Assembly: GCF_003935375.1 (NCBI RefSeq)
Contig: NZ_RHQM01000015.1
Span: 62,001-126,000, forward strand
Reading direction: 5' to 3'
Length of the DNA stretch: 64,000 bases
From: Stutzerimonas xanthomarina
Lineage (GTDB): Bacteria > Pseudomonadota > Gammaproteobacteria > Pseudomonadales > Pseudomonadaceae
Part shown: positions 1-8,095 of the stretch, one piece after another
Numbering within the stretch: the stretch's first letter is position 1
Layout: the number at the start of each line of letters is the position of its first letter
Position numbers and translations under genes: made by a program
The notes under the pieces: model-generated
What the model was told of the DNA's origin: nothing
Seen by the model: only the letters and a program-made list of their open reading frames with translations
The model's database searches: none

Positions 1-115
1 CCCGGTCCGCCTGACCGGATAGGCCGTAGCTATGGCCGAACACGACCATCGAGGCGGCAAAGAAGCGCAGGAAATCGAAGTTGTTGTCTCTTGGCGCGGT
101 GGTTGGCGCGTGCAT
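1..115 (-). CDS. Acyltransferase-3 family protein, N-terminal fragment
   Basis: Only the first 38 codons lie in the window; the gene continues past position 1. The start is ATG at 115, preceded by a strong AAGGAGG ribosome site. The peptide has the typical opening of membrane acyltransferase-3 (OafA/NodX-like) proteins, NFDFLRFFAASMVVFGHS. Arg17 and His28 form the R-x10-H pair tied to catalysis in this family. By family knowledge it would O-acetylate or otherwise acylate a glycan at the inner membrane. It is the last gene of the EPS operon visible here, 21 bases after the preceding glycosyltransferase. Function is inferred from the N-terminus alone. Confidence 0.75.
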   Translation of the reverse strand, partial: MHAPTTAPRDNNFDFLRFFAASMVVFGHSYGLSGQADR

Positions 116-136
116 CGGCTCCTCCTTGGAATGGGT

Positions 137-1210
137 TCAGCGCAACGGAAAGGTCTGATGCATCCCCAGCGAACGGTTCTCGCCGTCACGGATGGCCTGC
201 TCGATCAGTTGCAGCCGTTCCGGAACCTGCTGTCGCCGGGCCACGTGCCGCAGCAGGCCGAGGAAGATGCTTCGGTTCAACCGATAGAGCCAGGGTGAGG
301 CGGCCCAGACGTAGGTGTCGAACCAGGCCTGGTTGCGGGCGGTGTAGTAGGCGCGGAAATCGGAATCACCGAGCAGGAAGGCTTCGTAGATGTTGCGGGT
401 GTGCGCCTTGATGTTCCAGGACAGCTCAAGCTCGTCGATCAGCGCATCGGTCACCAGACGCAGACGGCCACCTTTGGCGGTAATGCGACGGGTGTACTCG
501 GTGTCGTCGGCGTAGAGCACCAGCTCGCGCAAGGGCACCCCGATCGCCTGGTACAGGCTGCGATGGGCGAGCATGCCGCCATAGGGGGCGAACGGCAGGT
601 CGATGGCCCGCGGCGGCGTGCCTTTTGGCCGGCCCCAGGGCAGGCGGCGCCAGACCTTGTACGGCAGCTGCGCGACGTGAAAGCCGAAGTAGCTGGAACG
701 TGGCTGGATGGCGAAACGGCTCGGTACGCCGCGGGCGATGTCTTCCTGCTGACTGGGGCGAAAGCCCAGCACGGCGGTACGATGCAGCCCTACCTCGTCC
801 GCCATTCGCGCCAGTTCTTCATGCAGCAGCCGCACCGCGGCCGCGGTGGGGCCGTTGTCGTCATCCATCATCCAGATGTACTGCGCGCCTTCGGCCAGCG
901 CCGCTTCCAGCCCCACGGCATAGCCGTTGGCCGAGCCGGTGTTCTGCGCCAGTGGGATGATGCGCACCTGCCCTGGCCAGCGGCTGGTGAGCTGTTCGAG
1001 TGGTGCGGTCGAGGCATTGCTGACCACCAGTACGCGGGTGATCTGTTCGAAGGCGAAGGCCTGCTCGATCAGTCGGCGCAGGTAAACCAGGCGGTCGCCG
1101 TAGGTCACCGTGACGATGGTGGTTTGCCGTCGCACCGGCATCTCGCCGGCGCTGGCGGCGGCTGCCTGTGCACTCTGCTTGCAGGGTTCGACGCGCGCGG
1201 TGTTCTGCAC
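137..1210 (-). CDS. Family 2 glycosyltransferase (galactofuranosyltransferase-like)
   Basis: Predicted 357-residue cytoplasmic GT-A glycosyltransferase of EPS repeat-unit assembly. The N-terminal fold motif TIVTVTYGDR is at about residues 31-40. A DDDN motif within IWMMDDDNGP gives the metal/nucleotide-sugar binding DxD. This run of Asp and the overall layout resemble GlfT/rhamnosyl-type GT2 enzymes, but the sugar donor cannot be read from sequence. The start is GTG at 1210 with GAGGAGAT just upstream. It follows the small ORF ending at 1222 by 11 bases, so it is translationally close to its neighbours. Confidence 0.85.
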   Translation of the reverse strand: MQNTARVEPCKQSAQAAAASAGEMPVRRQTTIVTVTYGDRLVYLRRLIEQAFAFEQITRVLVVSNASTAPLEQLTSRWPGQVRIIPLAQNTGSANGYAVGLEAALAEGAQYIWMMDDDNGPTAAAVRLLHEELARMADEVGLHRTAVLGFRPSQQEDIARGVPSRFAIQPRSSYFGFHVAQLPYKVWRRLPWGRPKGTPPRAIDLPFAPYGGMLAHRSLYQAIGVPLRELVLYADDTEYTRRITAKGGRLRLVTDALIDELELSWNIKAHTRNIYEAFLLGDSDFRAYYTARNQAWFDTYVWAASPWLYRLNRSIFLGLLRHVARRQQVPERLQLIEQAIRDGENRSLGMHQTFPLR

Positions 1211-1221
1211 GGAATATCTCC

Positions 1222-1434
1222 TCAGCTCTGTTCAGGCGTGGCCAACGACAGGCAGTCGGCCTGCTGCACGTCGGCTGTCGTGCCTTCTTCGTTGGGGCTG
1301 AAGAAGGCGTGGAAGATGCGGATGAATCCATTGCCCGACGGTCCGTCAGGCGCGCCGGGTGCGGGAATGAGTTCGGTGTAGGAATAGCCATCGGCCAGAA
1401 TCAGCGACGTTCTGGATGTTTCTTCTGTGCTCAT
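1222..1434 (-). CDS. Small hypothetical protein in EPS operon (70 aa)
   Basis: A 70-residue ORF with ATG at 1434 and an AGGAG site 8 bases upstream, lying between a secreted small protein and a GT2 with gaps of 40 and 11 bases. No signal peptide, membrane segment or recognisable domain is visible. The middle is rich in Pro, Gly and Ala, followed by an aromatic stretch (FIRIFHAFF). I do not recognise a family. Retention in a tightly packed operon with a good ribosome site argues that it is translated. It could be a peptide linked to the adjacent secreted protein. Confidence 0.5.
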   Translation of the reverse strand: MSTEETSRTSLILADGYSYTELIPAPGAPDGPSGNGFIRIFHAFFSPNEEGTTADVQQADCLSLATPEQS

Positions 1435-1474
1435 GCCTGTGCTCCTGCATAACCCGGTGCGGTAACGGCCCGGA

Positions 1475-1804
1475 TCAGAATGAATAGCGCCTGCTGTCTG
1501 CCGGCGGACTCCAGAACGAACCGGACGCCGGTTCCGCGAATCGATACGGTTGAGGACCGGATGGGCTTTCCTGCTGCCCGCCGCCATTGGAGCCACAGCG
1601 TGGCGTGGCGTCGATTGACGAGTCGCTGTAGGCGATGACGCTCGCACTGCCGGCGCTGCTGCAGGCCGGCAACTGGCCGGACGGGTTGGTCGGTTCGGTG
1701 ATCAGCGTGTCGGCGTTCACCGCAGCGCTGGCTGGCTCGACCACTACAACGAGAGCGAACCCGAGCGCTCGGGTCACTCTCATCCACTTTTTTACTGTGT
1801 TCAT
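1475..1804 (-). CDS. Small exported hypothetical protein in EPS operon (109 aa)
   Basis: ATG at 1804 with AAGG immediately upstream. The N-terminus is a convincing Sec signal: basic MNTVKKWMR, a hydrophobic stretch to about residue 24, then an Ala-Ser-Ala-Ala cleavage-type sequence. The mature part of about 80 residues is low complexity (Ser, Pro, Gly), with two Cys residues that could form a disulfide and an aromatic, Arg-containing C-terminus. No family is recognised. It sits between a GT4 gene and a 70-residue ORF in the EPS operon, so a periplasmic or matrix role is possible, but this is inference. Confidence 0.6.
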   Translation of the reverse strand: MNTVKKWMRVTRALGFALVVVVEPASAAVNADTLITEPTNPSGQLPACSSAGSASVIAYSDSSIDATPRCGSNGGGQQESPSGPQPYRFAEPASGSFWSPPADSRRYSF

Positions 1805-1846
1805 CCTTGAAACCTCGTAAGTGAATGGGGTTGATGGGTAAACGCA

Positions 1847-3055
1847 TCAGGCGTGCTTGATCGGCGCCACGGCTGCCGGGTAGAGCGGCGTGCTGGGGGC
1901 CGGCAAGGGCGCCGAGCTTTGCTGATGGTCGAAGGCCCTGGCTTCGCGAAGGCGCGCGTCGACGAAGGCGCGGATTTCCTGCTGGAAGCGTTCGCTGGAG
2001 AAGCGCTCGGCATTGCGTCGGCAGTTTTCCGGTGTGATGCGCGAGCACTGGGCCTCGAACTCGCCGATGGCGGCGATGAGCGAGGTGGTGGTCTGCTCCG
2101 GGTAGAACACGCCCGTGGGTTCGGCATGTTCGAGCCCGCGCACGGTTTCCAGTACGCCGCCGCGCCCGTAGGCGACCACCGGCGTGCCACAGGCCTGGGC
2201 CTCGATGGGCGCGATGCCGAAATCTTCTTCGGCGGCAAAGACGAACGCCTTGGCGCGCTGCATGTGTTGCAGCAGCACCTCGAAACTCTGGTAGCCGAGC
2301 AGGGTGACATTGGGCCCGGCCGCTTCACGGGCCTTTTCCATTTCCGGGCCGGTGCCGATGACGATCAGGCGCTTGTCCGGCATAGCCGCGAACGCCTCGA
2401 TGATCATCGGCATCTTCTTGTAGGGCACCATCCGCGAAGCGGTGAGATAGAAGTCTTCCTTGGCCTCGTGCAGGGTGAACTGGCGGGTGTCGACCGGCGG
2501 GTAGATCACCGTGGATTGGCGCCGGTAGCTCTTGTTGATGCGCCGGCCGATGAAGTGCGAATTGGCGATGAACTCGTCGACGCCGCTGGCGGTGCGCTGG
2601 TCCCACATGCGCATGTAGTGCAGCAGCATGCGCGCCAGCTTGGCCTTGATGCCGCGCTCCAGGCTGGCTTCGTGCAGGTACTGGTGCTGCAGGTCCCAGG
2701 CGTAGCGGATGGGCGAATGCACGTAGCTGATGTGCAGCTGGTTGGGCCCGGTCAGCACGCCCTTGGCCACTGCGTGGCTGCTGGAAATGATCAGGTCATA
2801 CGAGGACATGTCGAGCTGCTCGATGGCCAGCGGCATCAGCGGCAGGTACTTTTGGTAATGGGTGCGCGCCTTCGGCAGTTGCTGGATGAAGGTGGTGGTG
2901 GCGCGCTTGCCGCCGAGGTGGGCACGGTCGGCGTCGGAGAGAAAATCGATGACGGCGAACAGATCGGCGTCCGGCCAGACGGCGCACAGCCCGGCGAGCA
3001 CGCGCTCGGCGCCGGCATACGTCACCAGCCAGTCGTGAACGATGGCAACTTTCAT
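1847..3055 (-). CDS. Family 4 glycosyltransferase (WbaZ/mannosyltransferase-like)
   Basis: A 402-residue retaining GT-B glycosyltransferase. The N-terminal domain begins MKVAIVHDWLVTYAGAERVL, the GT4 pattern whose Gly-Ala-Glu loop contacts acceptor and donor. The C-terminal domain has FVFAAEEDFGIAPIEAQACGTPVVAY, the E-x7-E donor-binding signature. The layout resembles WbaZ-type mannosyltransferases, but the donor is uncertain. ATG at 3055 is preceded by AAGGATG. It adds one sugar to the undecaprenyl-linked repeat unit on the cytoplasmic face. The gap to the upstream acyltransferase gene is 48 bases. Confidence 0.9.
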   Translation of the reverse strand: MKVAIVHDWLVTYAGAERVLAGLCAVWPDADLFAVIDFLSDADRAHLGGKRATTTFIQQLPKARTHYQKYLPLMPLAIEQLDMSSYDLIISSSHAVAKGVLTGPNQLHISYVHSPIRYAWDLQHQYLHEASLERGIKAKLARMLLHYMRMWDQRTASGVDEFIANSHFIGRRINKSYRRQSTVIYPPVDTRQFTLHEAKEDFYLTASRMVPYKKMPMIIEAFAAMPDKRLIVIGTGPEMEKAREAAGPNVTLLGYQSFEVLLQHMQRAKAFVFAAEEDFGIAPIEAQACGTPVVAYGRGGVLETVRGLEHAEPTGVFYPEQTTTSLIAAIGEFEAQCSRITPENCRRNAERFSSERFQQEIRAFVDARLREARAFDHQQSSAPLPAPSTPLYPAAVAPIKHA

Positions 3056-3103
3056 GGCATGACATCCTTGATCGAGAAAGAGTGAGCAGCGAGGCGGTGA
3101 GCC

Positions 3104-4138
3104 TCAGCGGCTGTGCAGGCGTGCCAGTGGCATCAGGTCGTGTTGTCTGGTCAGGCGCCTGCCGGCGTGAGCCAGCGGCAGATCCAGAAACTGACGGCAG
3201 AGCTGGGCGCTGCCGAGGGCCAGCAGCAGGCCGAACACAGCGCCAGCCAGGCTGGCGGTCGGGCCGGTCAGGCCGAGCGCCTGGGGCAGCAGTTCGCTCA
3301 GGCGCTGCATCGCTGGCAGCAACAGATAGAGCGAGTAGCTGAGGCTTCCAAGCCAGACGAGCGGCGGTGCCCGTAGCGGTAGTCGGCTGGTGACCAGCAG
3401 GAAGGTCACGATGGCCAGGGCATAGGTGAGCAGGTCCCGGGGCCAGGCGGTTGCGTCCGCAGACCAGCCGGCGAGGAAGATGATCGGCAGCACCAGCAGG
3501 TAGATTCGCAGCGTGTAGCGCGCATATTCGCGGGCTCGTCTGCGGGCGTAGCTGCTGCTTTCATGCTTGGCCTCGTACCTGAGTGACGCGAAAAACATCA
3601 GTGATAGCGCCAGCGGCAGCGTGACCGGTAGCTCTGTGCCCAGCAGCTGCCGCGCCAGGGCGAGCAGCAGCGCCACCGCCAGCAGCACGAGCGCGCAGCT
3701 GGTCCGCAGACTGACGCTGTGCAACAGGCCGAGCACCTGCAGCAGCAGGCACAATCCGTAGAACAGCAGGATTGGCAGCAGCGCTCCGTAAGCGCCGATG
3801 ACCTCGAACGCCATGGCGCCGCCTGGCGCGGCCACACCCGGCAGCCAGGCCGGTGCCGTCGGCAACAGAATGGCGGTCAGCAGCACCGCCAGCAGGTAGA
3901 CCGGCAGCAGGCGCAGCAGGCGGCGGACGACGAAGCCTCGCCCGCCGTCGACGCTGGTATGCAGGCTGGCCGGCACGATGAAACCGCAGCACAGCAGGAA
4001 CCAGAGCACCGCCAGCAGTCCGGGGTCCAGGGCGTGCTGCAGTGCCCAGCCGTCTGACAGTGGCAACAGCAGGGTCTGGAAAATCAGGAGTAGGGCTGCG
4101 CTGCCGCGTAGCGCGTCGATATGCGCCAACCGTTCCAT
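3104..4138 (-). CDS. Acyltransferase-3 family membrane protein lacking the catalytic His
   Basis: A 344-residue polytopic membrane protein with about ten hydrophobic segments. It opens ERLAHIDALRGSAALLLIFQT, the family start with conserved Asp-x-x-Arg-Gly, and has the second-helix pattern ending CCGFIVPASL. In canonical members an Arg is followed ten residues later by His. Here Arg11 is followed by Gln21 and Thr22, so the His is absent. This contrasts with the intact motif in the acyltransferase at the left edge of the window. The protein may have lost acyl transfer, use another residue, or serve structurally. It lies in the EPS operon between two GT4 genes. Confidence 0.8.
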   Translation of the reverse strand: MERLAHIDALRGSAALLLIFQTLLLPLSDGWALQHALDPGLLAVLWFLLCCGFIVPASLHTSVDGGRGFVVRRLLRLLPVYLLAVLLTAILLPTAPAWLPGVAAPGGAMAFEVIGAYGALLPILLFYGLCLLLQVLGLLHSVSLRTSCALVLLAVALLLALARQLLGTELPVTLPLALSLMFFASLRYEAKHESSSYARRRAREYARYTLRIYLLVLPIIFLAGWSADATAWPRDLLTYALAIVTFLLVTSRLPLRAPPLVWLGSLSYSLYLLLPAMQRLSELLPQALGLTGPTASLAGAVFGLLLALGSAQLCRQFLDLPLAHAGRRLTRQHDLMPLARLHSR

Positions 4139-4192
4139 GGTCTGCCTCGCTTGGTTGATGGAGTTGAGTGTCGGGACTGCATTCGTCGGGCA

Positions 4193-5299
4193 TCAGGGAC
4201 GGTCCGATGACCAGGCGATAAAGGACGGCGGGCTGGGTTTGCCCATTAGTGCCTTGTCGATCAGCTGCGACACGGTCTGCGCCGAGCGCTTCCAGGAGTA
4301 GCGCTCGACGTTGGCCAGGCCGAGGGTGCGCAGGTCGTCGCGCAGTCGCGCGTCCTGCAGCACGTGGCGCATGCAGCGGGCAATGTCCTCGATGTTCAGG
4401 GGCTCGAAATAGAGCACGCTCTCGCCGAGCACTTCCGGTATCGATGCGGCCCGCGCGGCGATCACCGGACACCCGCAGGCCTGGGCCTCCAGCGGCGGAA
4501 TGCCGAAGCCTTCGTAGAGCGAAGGGAACACGAAGGCGGTGGCGCCCTGGTATTCGCGCACCAGCTGATCGTCGTTCAGCCGGCCGAGAATGCGTACGCG
4601 TGGATTGCCATCGATGCTGGAGGTGGAGCCGGAGAAGACCGAGTGCGAGTCGCCGACGATGTGCAGTTCCACGTCATCGAAGCCTTCCAGGCTGAGGAAG
4701 GCCGCGACCATCCGCGCGAAGTTCTTGTGCGCGTTCGGGGAAGACACCGCCAGCACGTATGGCCTGGCATTGCCGCTGCGGTCCGCACCACTCGGCGGAT
4801 GGAACTTGGCCGCCACCGCATTGGGGACGACGCAGATCTTCTCGCTCGGGTAGCCGTAGTAGCGGGCGATTTCCTTGCGTGAGAAGTCGCTGACGGTGAT
4901 CAGTGCCTTGATGCGCTTGAGCAGCAGCGGCGTGATGCCCTTGTAGACGCTGCGGAAGGTGCGCGAATAGCTTTCCGGATGGCGCACATAGGTGATGTCG
5001 TGATGGGTGGCGATCTGGTTGCGGTAGATCAGCGGTGCCGTGTTGCACAGTGATACCAGCGGCGGATAGCCATGGCGCGCCAGCCAGAGAGGCAGGTCCA
5101 GCTGTTCCCACAGATGCCCGTGGTTGCGGCCGATGCGCCGCACCTGCAGGCGCTCGGCGCTGGCGTGCATGCGGATATCGTCCGGTGCGACGAATGTCAG
5201 GTCCTTGCGCATGGCGGCAAGTTCCAGGCAGACCTGTTCGGCAAAACGTTGCACACCGCGGGTTTCCTGAGTCAGGAAACGGGCGTTGATGGCGATCAT
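4193..5299 (-). CDS. Family 4 glycosyltransferase
   Basis: A 368-residue GT-B glycosyltransferase. It starts MIAINARFLTQETRGVQRFAEQV, with the Arg-Gly-Val-Gln-Arg loop typical of WbpY/MtfB-like mannosyl- or rhamnosyltransferases. The C-terminal donor site reads FVFPSLYEGFGIPPLEAQACGCPVIA, carrying the E-x7-E pair. ATG at 5299 follows a strong AAGGAGAG site. A 159-base spacer separates it from the GH39 gene upstream, the largest gap between protein genes in this operon, with no other gene seen in it. It is one of three GT4 enzymes assembling the repeat unit; donor and linkage are not predictable. Confidence 0.9.
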   Translation of the reverse strand: MIAINARFLTQETRGVQRFAEQVCLELAAMRKDLTFVAPDDIRMHASAERLQVRRIGRNHGHLWEQLDLPLWLARHGYPPLVSLCNTAPLIYRNQIATHHDITYVRHPESYSRTFRSVYKGITPLLLKRIKALITVSDFSRKEIARYYGYPSEKICVVPNAVAAKFHPPSGADRSGNARPYVLAVSSPNAHKNFARMVAAFLSLEGFDDVELHIVGDSHSVFSGSTSSIDGNPRVRILGRLNDDQLVREYQGATAFVFPSLYEGFGIPPLEAQACGCPVIAARAASIPEVLGESVLYFEPLNIEDIARCMRHVLQDARLRDDLRTLGLANVERYSWKRSAQTVSQLIDKALMGKPSPPSFIAWSSDRP

Positions 5300-5458
5300 G
5301 TAGGGCTCTCCTTGCGGGGAAGGTGTGCGCTGCCAGGTGGCGGCTGGCGAAGCGATGCGTCGTGCTTGGCGGTCAATGTGGGTTGGCCCGCGCGTGCTGG
5401 TCCGGTTGCGTTTCGCCTGGGTGGCCGGTCGTGCGGTCAGTGCATGTTGCGACAGGGG

Positions 5459-6772
5459 TCAACCGTCGTTCTGCACCGCGCGCAGGCTGATGATTTTCGG
5501 GAATCCATCGAGCTCCACCTCGGTGCTGCAGGCCTGGCCTTTGCCCGGACACTTCCACTCGGTACTGGTGACCACACGGCCGTGCTGGGGCTGGGCGGTA
5601 TCGATCAGCGCCACCTGACCCGCCTGGCCTTCGGCGCTCTGCAGCTCCACGGTTCGCGGCTTGCCGGTGCTCCAGGCCACCATCAGTTCATCGTCTCCGC
5701 GGGCGAATCGCAGCATCACCACGTCACCCGGAGTTTTCTCTTCGCGGCTGAGGAAGCTGTACTGGCTGACGATCGGGCTGATGGAGGCGAGCACCGAATA
5801 GGCCGGCTTGAGGGTGAAGTCCTGTCGTACCAGGCCGAAGTTGTGTTCGCGTTCGGTCTTGTCGGTGCCATCGTTGCGGAAGTCGTACCACCACATGCCC
5901 TTGATGCTCGGCAGTGTCTTGGCCAGAAAGAAGGCGCGGGCGAGGTAGGCCCCCTGCAGGCTTTCATCGATGCCGCATGCGCCCTGGTGGGCAGGCCAGG
6001 CCATTTCCGTCAGGTAGAGCGGTACCGGGCGTCCGGCGGCGCGGGTCAGGTCCTTGTCGACCTCGCTCATCCATTCGATCCAGGCCTCTGGGGTGTTGCG
6101 CCGCCAGCCGCGGCAGTGCACGTAGGGGTGCAACGACAGGCCGTCGACCGATTGCATCAGGCCGTTCTCCAGCAGGCGCAGGGCGAAACCGGAGTCGATG
6201 CCCTGGCTGGTCACGGCGCCGGCGAGCACCTTGGCGTTGGGCGCGCGCTGCCGGATGATCCCGGACGCATCGGCGATCAGCCGCGCGTAATCCTGGGTGA
6301 ATTCCGGGTCGCGCGGGTCCTCGACGTCCCATTCGTTCCATATCTCGTAATACGCCACCTTGCCTTTCAGCTCTTCGGTGATGAACTCGACATAGCGATT
6401 GAATGCCGCCCTGACCGGCTCGCTGCGGGGTTTCTCGCCGCCGCCGTAGTGCGAATTGCCGTAGCCGAGGATGAACTGGGTGCTCAGCCCGTGCTTGGCG
6501 GTGGTCTTCAGGTAACGTTGCCAGGAGGGTTCGATCTTCAGTTGCCCGGGCCGACGCTCGACATAGGCCCAGTGGGCGTCGGTGCGTACGGAGGTGATGC
6601 CGGCGTCGCGCATCATGGCGTAGGCGCGGCCGCTGGGGTCGCCCTTGTGCAGTTCGTGGGCACAGACGCCGACCACGAAAGGCTCCTCGGTGGTCTGGGC
6701 CGGGGCAAGCGGAGCAAGGCCAAGCAAGCCGCCCAGCAGCAGGGCGTTGAGCGGGGTAGAGCGCTTCGTCAT
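5459..6772 (-). CDS. PslG-like glycoside hydrolase, GH39 family
   Basis: A protein of about 437 residues with an N-terminal signal peptide or anchor (LNALLLGGLLGLAPLAPAQ) followed by a TIM-barrel hydrolase. The acid/base sits in IWNEWD (Glu about 147) and the likely nucleophile in YLTEMAWP (Glu about 256). This is the arrangement of P. aeruginosa PslG, of nearly the same length, an endo-hydrolase encoded inside the Psl operon. It would act in the periplasm on this cluster's own polymer, trimming misassembled chains or releasing product. ATG at 6772 is preferred over 6781 because it has GGATGATCCAC upstream. The rest of the cluster is not Psl-like in order, so a different substrate is likely. 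Confidence 0.85.
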   Translation of the reverse strand: MTKRSTPLNALLLGGLLGLAPLAPAQTTEEPFVVGVCAHELHKGDPSGRAYAMMRDAGITSVRTDAHWAYVERRPGQLKIEPSWQRYLKTTAKHGLSTQFILGYGNSHYGGGEKPRSEPVRAAFNRYVEFITEELKGKVAYYEIWNEWDVEDPRDPEFTQDYARLIADASGIIRQRAPNAKVLAGAVTSQGIDSGFALRLLENGLMQSVDGLSLHPYVHCRGWRRNTPEAWIEWMSEVDKDLTRAAGRPVPLYLTEMAWPAHQGACGIDESLQGAYLARAFFLAKTLPSIKGMWWYDFRNDGTDKTEREHNFGLVRQDFTLKPAYSVLASISPIVSQYSFLSREEKTPGDVVMLRFARGDDELMVAWSTGKPRTVELQSAEGQAGQVALIDTAQPQHGRVVTSTEWKCPGKGQACSTEVELDGFPKIISLRAVQNDG

Positions 6773-6796
6773 GTGGATCATCCGTGAAGGTAGGTC

Positions 6797-8095
6797 TCAG
6801 GTCAGGTGCTGCAACTCGGGCAGCCGTTGCGCCGCCAGGTTGTTGCTCGGGGCGCGGGCCGGGGTCAGCACGTGGGAGATCGCCAGGCCCAGGAACAGCG
6901 TGGCGATGGACACCTCCAGTACATCCGTGGCCCAGGCCACCAGGCAGATGCAGAAAACGATCGGCAGCAACGCGCTGCGCAGTCGCAGGCCCCGTTCATG
7001 CAGGCGCAGCATGAGCGGAAAGGTCAGCAGGTAGAGGAGCACACCGAACACGCCGAGCATGCCCCACAGGTACAGCGCGGTATTGTCGGCGACGCTCAGC
7101 AGCTCGAGGCCCGGTACGGGATAGACCTGTCCTGCGCTGCCCACCGCACCGAATCCCGCGCCCCACCAGCCCCATCCCTCGCGGGTGATGACCCCGATGA
7201 AGTTCGGCCAGCTGTTGATCAGACGGTCGGCGAATGAGGCCAGCAGCGAGCCGTTGTTCGCGGCGTTGGGGTCCAGGCTGAGCACCAGGCTAAACATCGG
7301 CAGCATCAGGCCGACCAGCACCGCGACGAGAAACGCCGTGGCGCTGGCGAAGCGGTAGGCCGTGACCAGCAGCATCAGCAACGTCAGCAGGTAGGCCGCC
7401 GCAGTGGATTTGTTGGTAGTCAGCACGATACCGATCAGTGCGGCGACATAGAGCGCCAGGCGTAGCAAGCGCGGGCGGATGAAGGCGGCAATGAACAGGC
7501 TGTACACCGCAATCATCACCGACAGCGCGGTGGACATGCGGGCGAAGCCGCCGATGCGGTCGATGTCGTCGAACGCCCACGAGCGGTTGGCGCTTAGTTC
7601 CACCTCGCCGACCATGTAGCTGTAGCCCTTCCACGGCACGCTGGTGAGCATGTCCAGCGCGATGCCGACGAAGCAGGCGATCAGGCAGAAGCCGATGATT
7701 CGGCGCAGCAGCCCGAGCCGCAACTCCACATGGCGGCCGCAGATCAGACCGAACAACAGCGGAATGTAGATGAACAGGCTGAAACCGATGTTGGCCAGCT
7801 CCGCGCCATGCATCAGTGCCAGCTGGGCGGAAGTGACAAGCCCCAGCAGCACCAGCCAGAACGCCGGCCAGCCGCGGTAGCGCAGCAGCTCCAGGCCCAG
7901 CGCGATCAGGCAGGCAATCTTGGGCAGGTACAGCAGCCAGGAAATCCCGGCCATGTCGAAGTAGTAGCGCAGTGCGCCGGAAAAGGTTTCAGTCAGCAGC
8001 AGCGAGGCGACGACCAGCGTCAACAATGTCGGCTTGTCGAAGGCCAACGGATTCGATTCGCGTCGCCGCGGGGTAATCAGCAGGCTCTGGTTCAT
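6797..8095 (-). CDS. O-antigen polymerase/ligase-like membrane protein (Wzy candidate)
   Basis: A 432-residue integral membrane protein with about eleven hydrophobic helices and a large periplasmic loop in the C-terminal half (around WGWWGAGFGAVGSAGQ), the usual topology of Wzy/WaaL proteins. It is the only polymerase candidate in the cluster and fits alongside Wzx and Wzc. It would join lipid-linked repeat units in the periplasm. ATG at 8095 (MNQSLLITPRRR) is the first Met before the first helix; the ribosome site is weak. The first 107 bases overlap the end of the upstream GT4 gene in another frame, which suggests translational coupling or a lost stop codon upstream. Confidence 0.8.
   Translation of the reverse strand: MNQSLLITPRRRESNPLAFDKPTLLTLVVASLLLTETFSGALRYYFDMAGISWLLYLPKIACLIALGLELLRYRGWPAFWLVLLGLVTSAQLALMHGAELANIGFSLFIYIPLLFGLICGRHVELRLGLLRRIIGFCLIACFVGIALDMLTSVPWKGYSYMVGEVELSANRSWAFDDIDRIGGFARMSTALSVMIAVYSLFIAAFIRPRLLRLALYVAALIGIVLTTNKSTAAAYLLTLLMLLVTAYRFASATAFLVAVLVGLMLPMFSLVLSLDPNAANNGSLLASFADRLINSWPNFIGVITREGWGWWGAGFGAVGSAGQVYPVPGLELLSVADNTALYLWGMLGVFGVLLYLLTFPLMLRLHERGLRLRSALLPIVFCICLVAWATDVLEVSIATLFLGLAISHVLTPARAPSNNLAAQRLPELQHLT

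Noticed and set aside
5072-6787. 571-codon plus-strand ORF across the GT4/GH39 genes
   Set aside because: It spans two genes and a spacer on the opposite strand and contains no recognisable domain.
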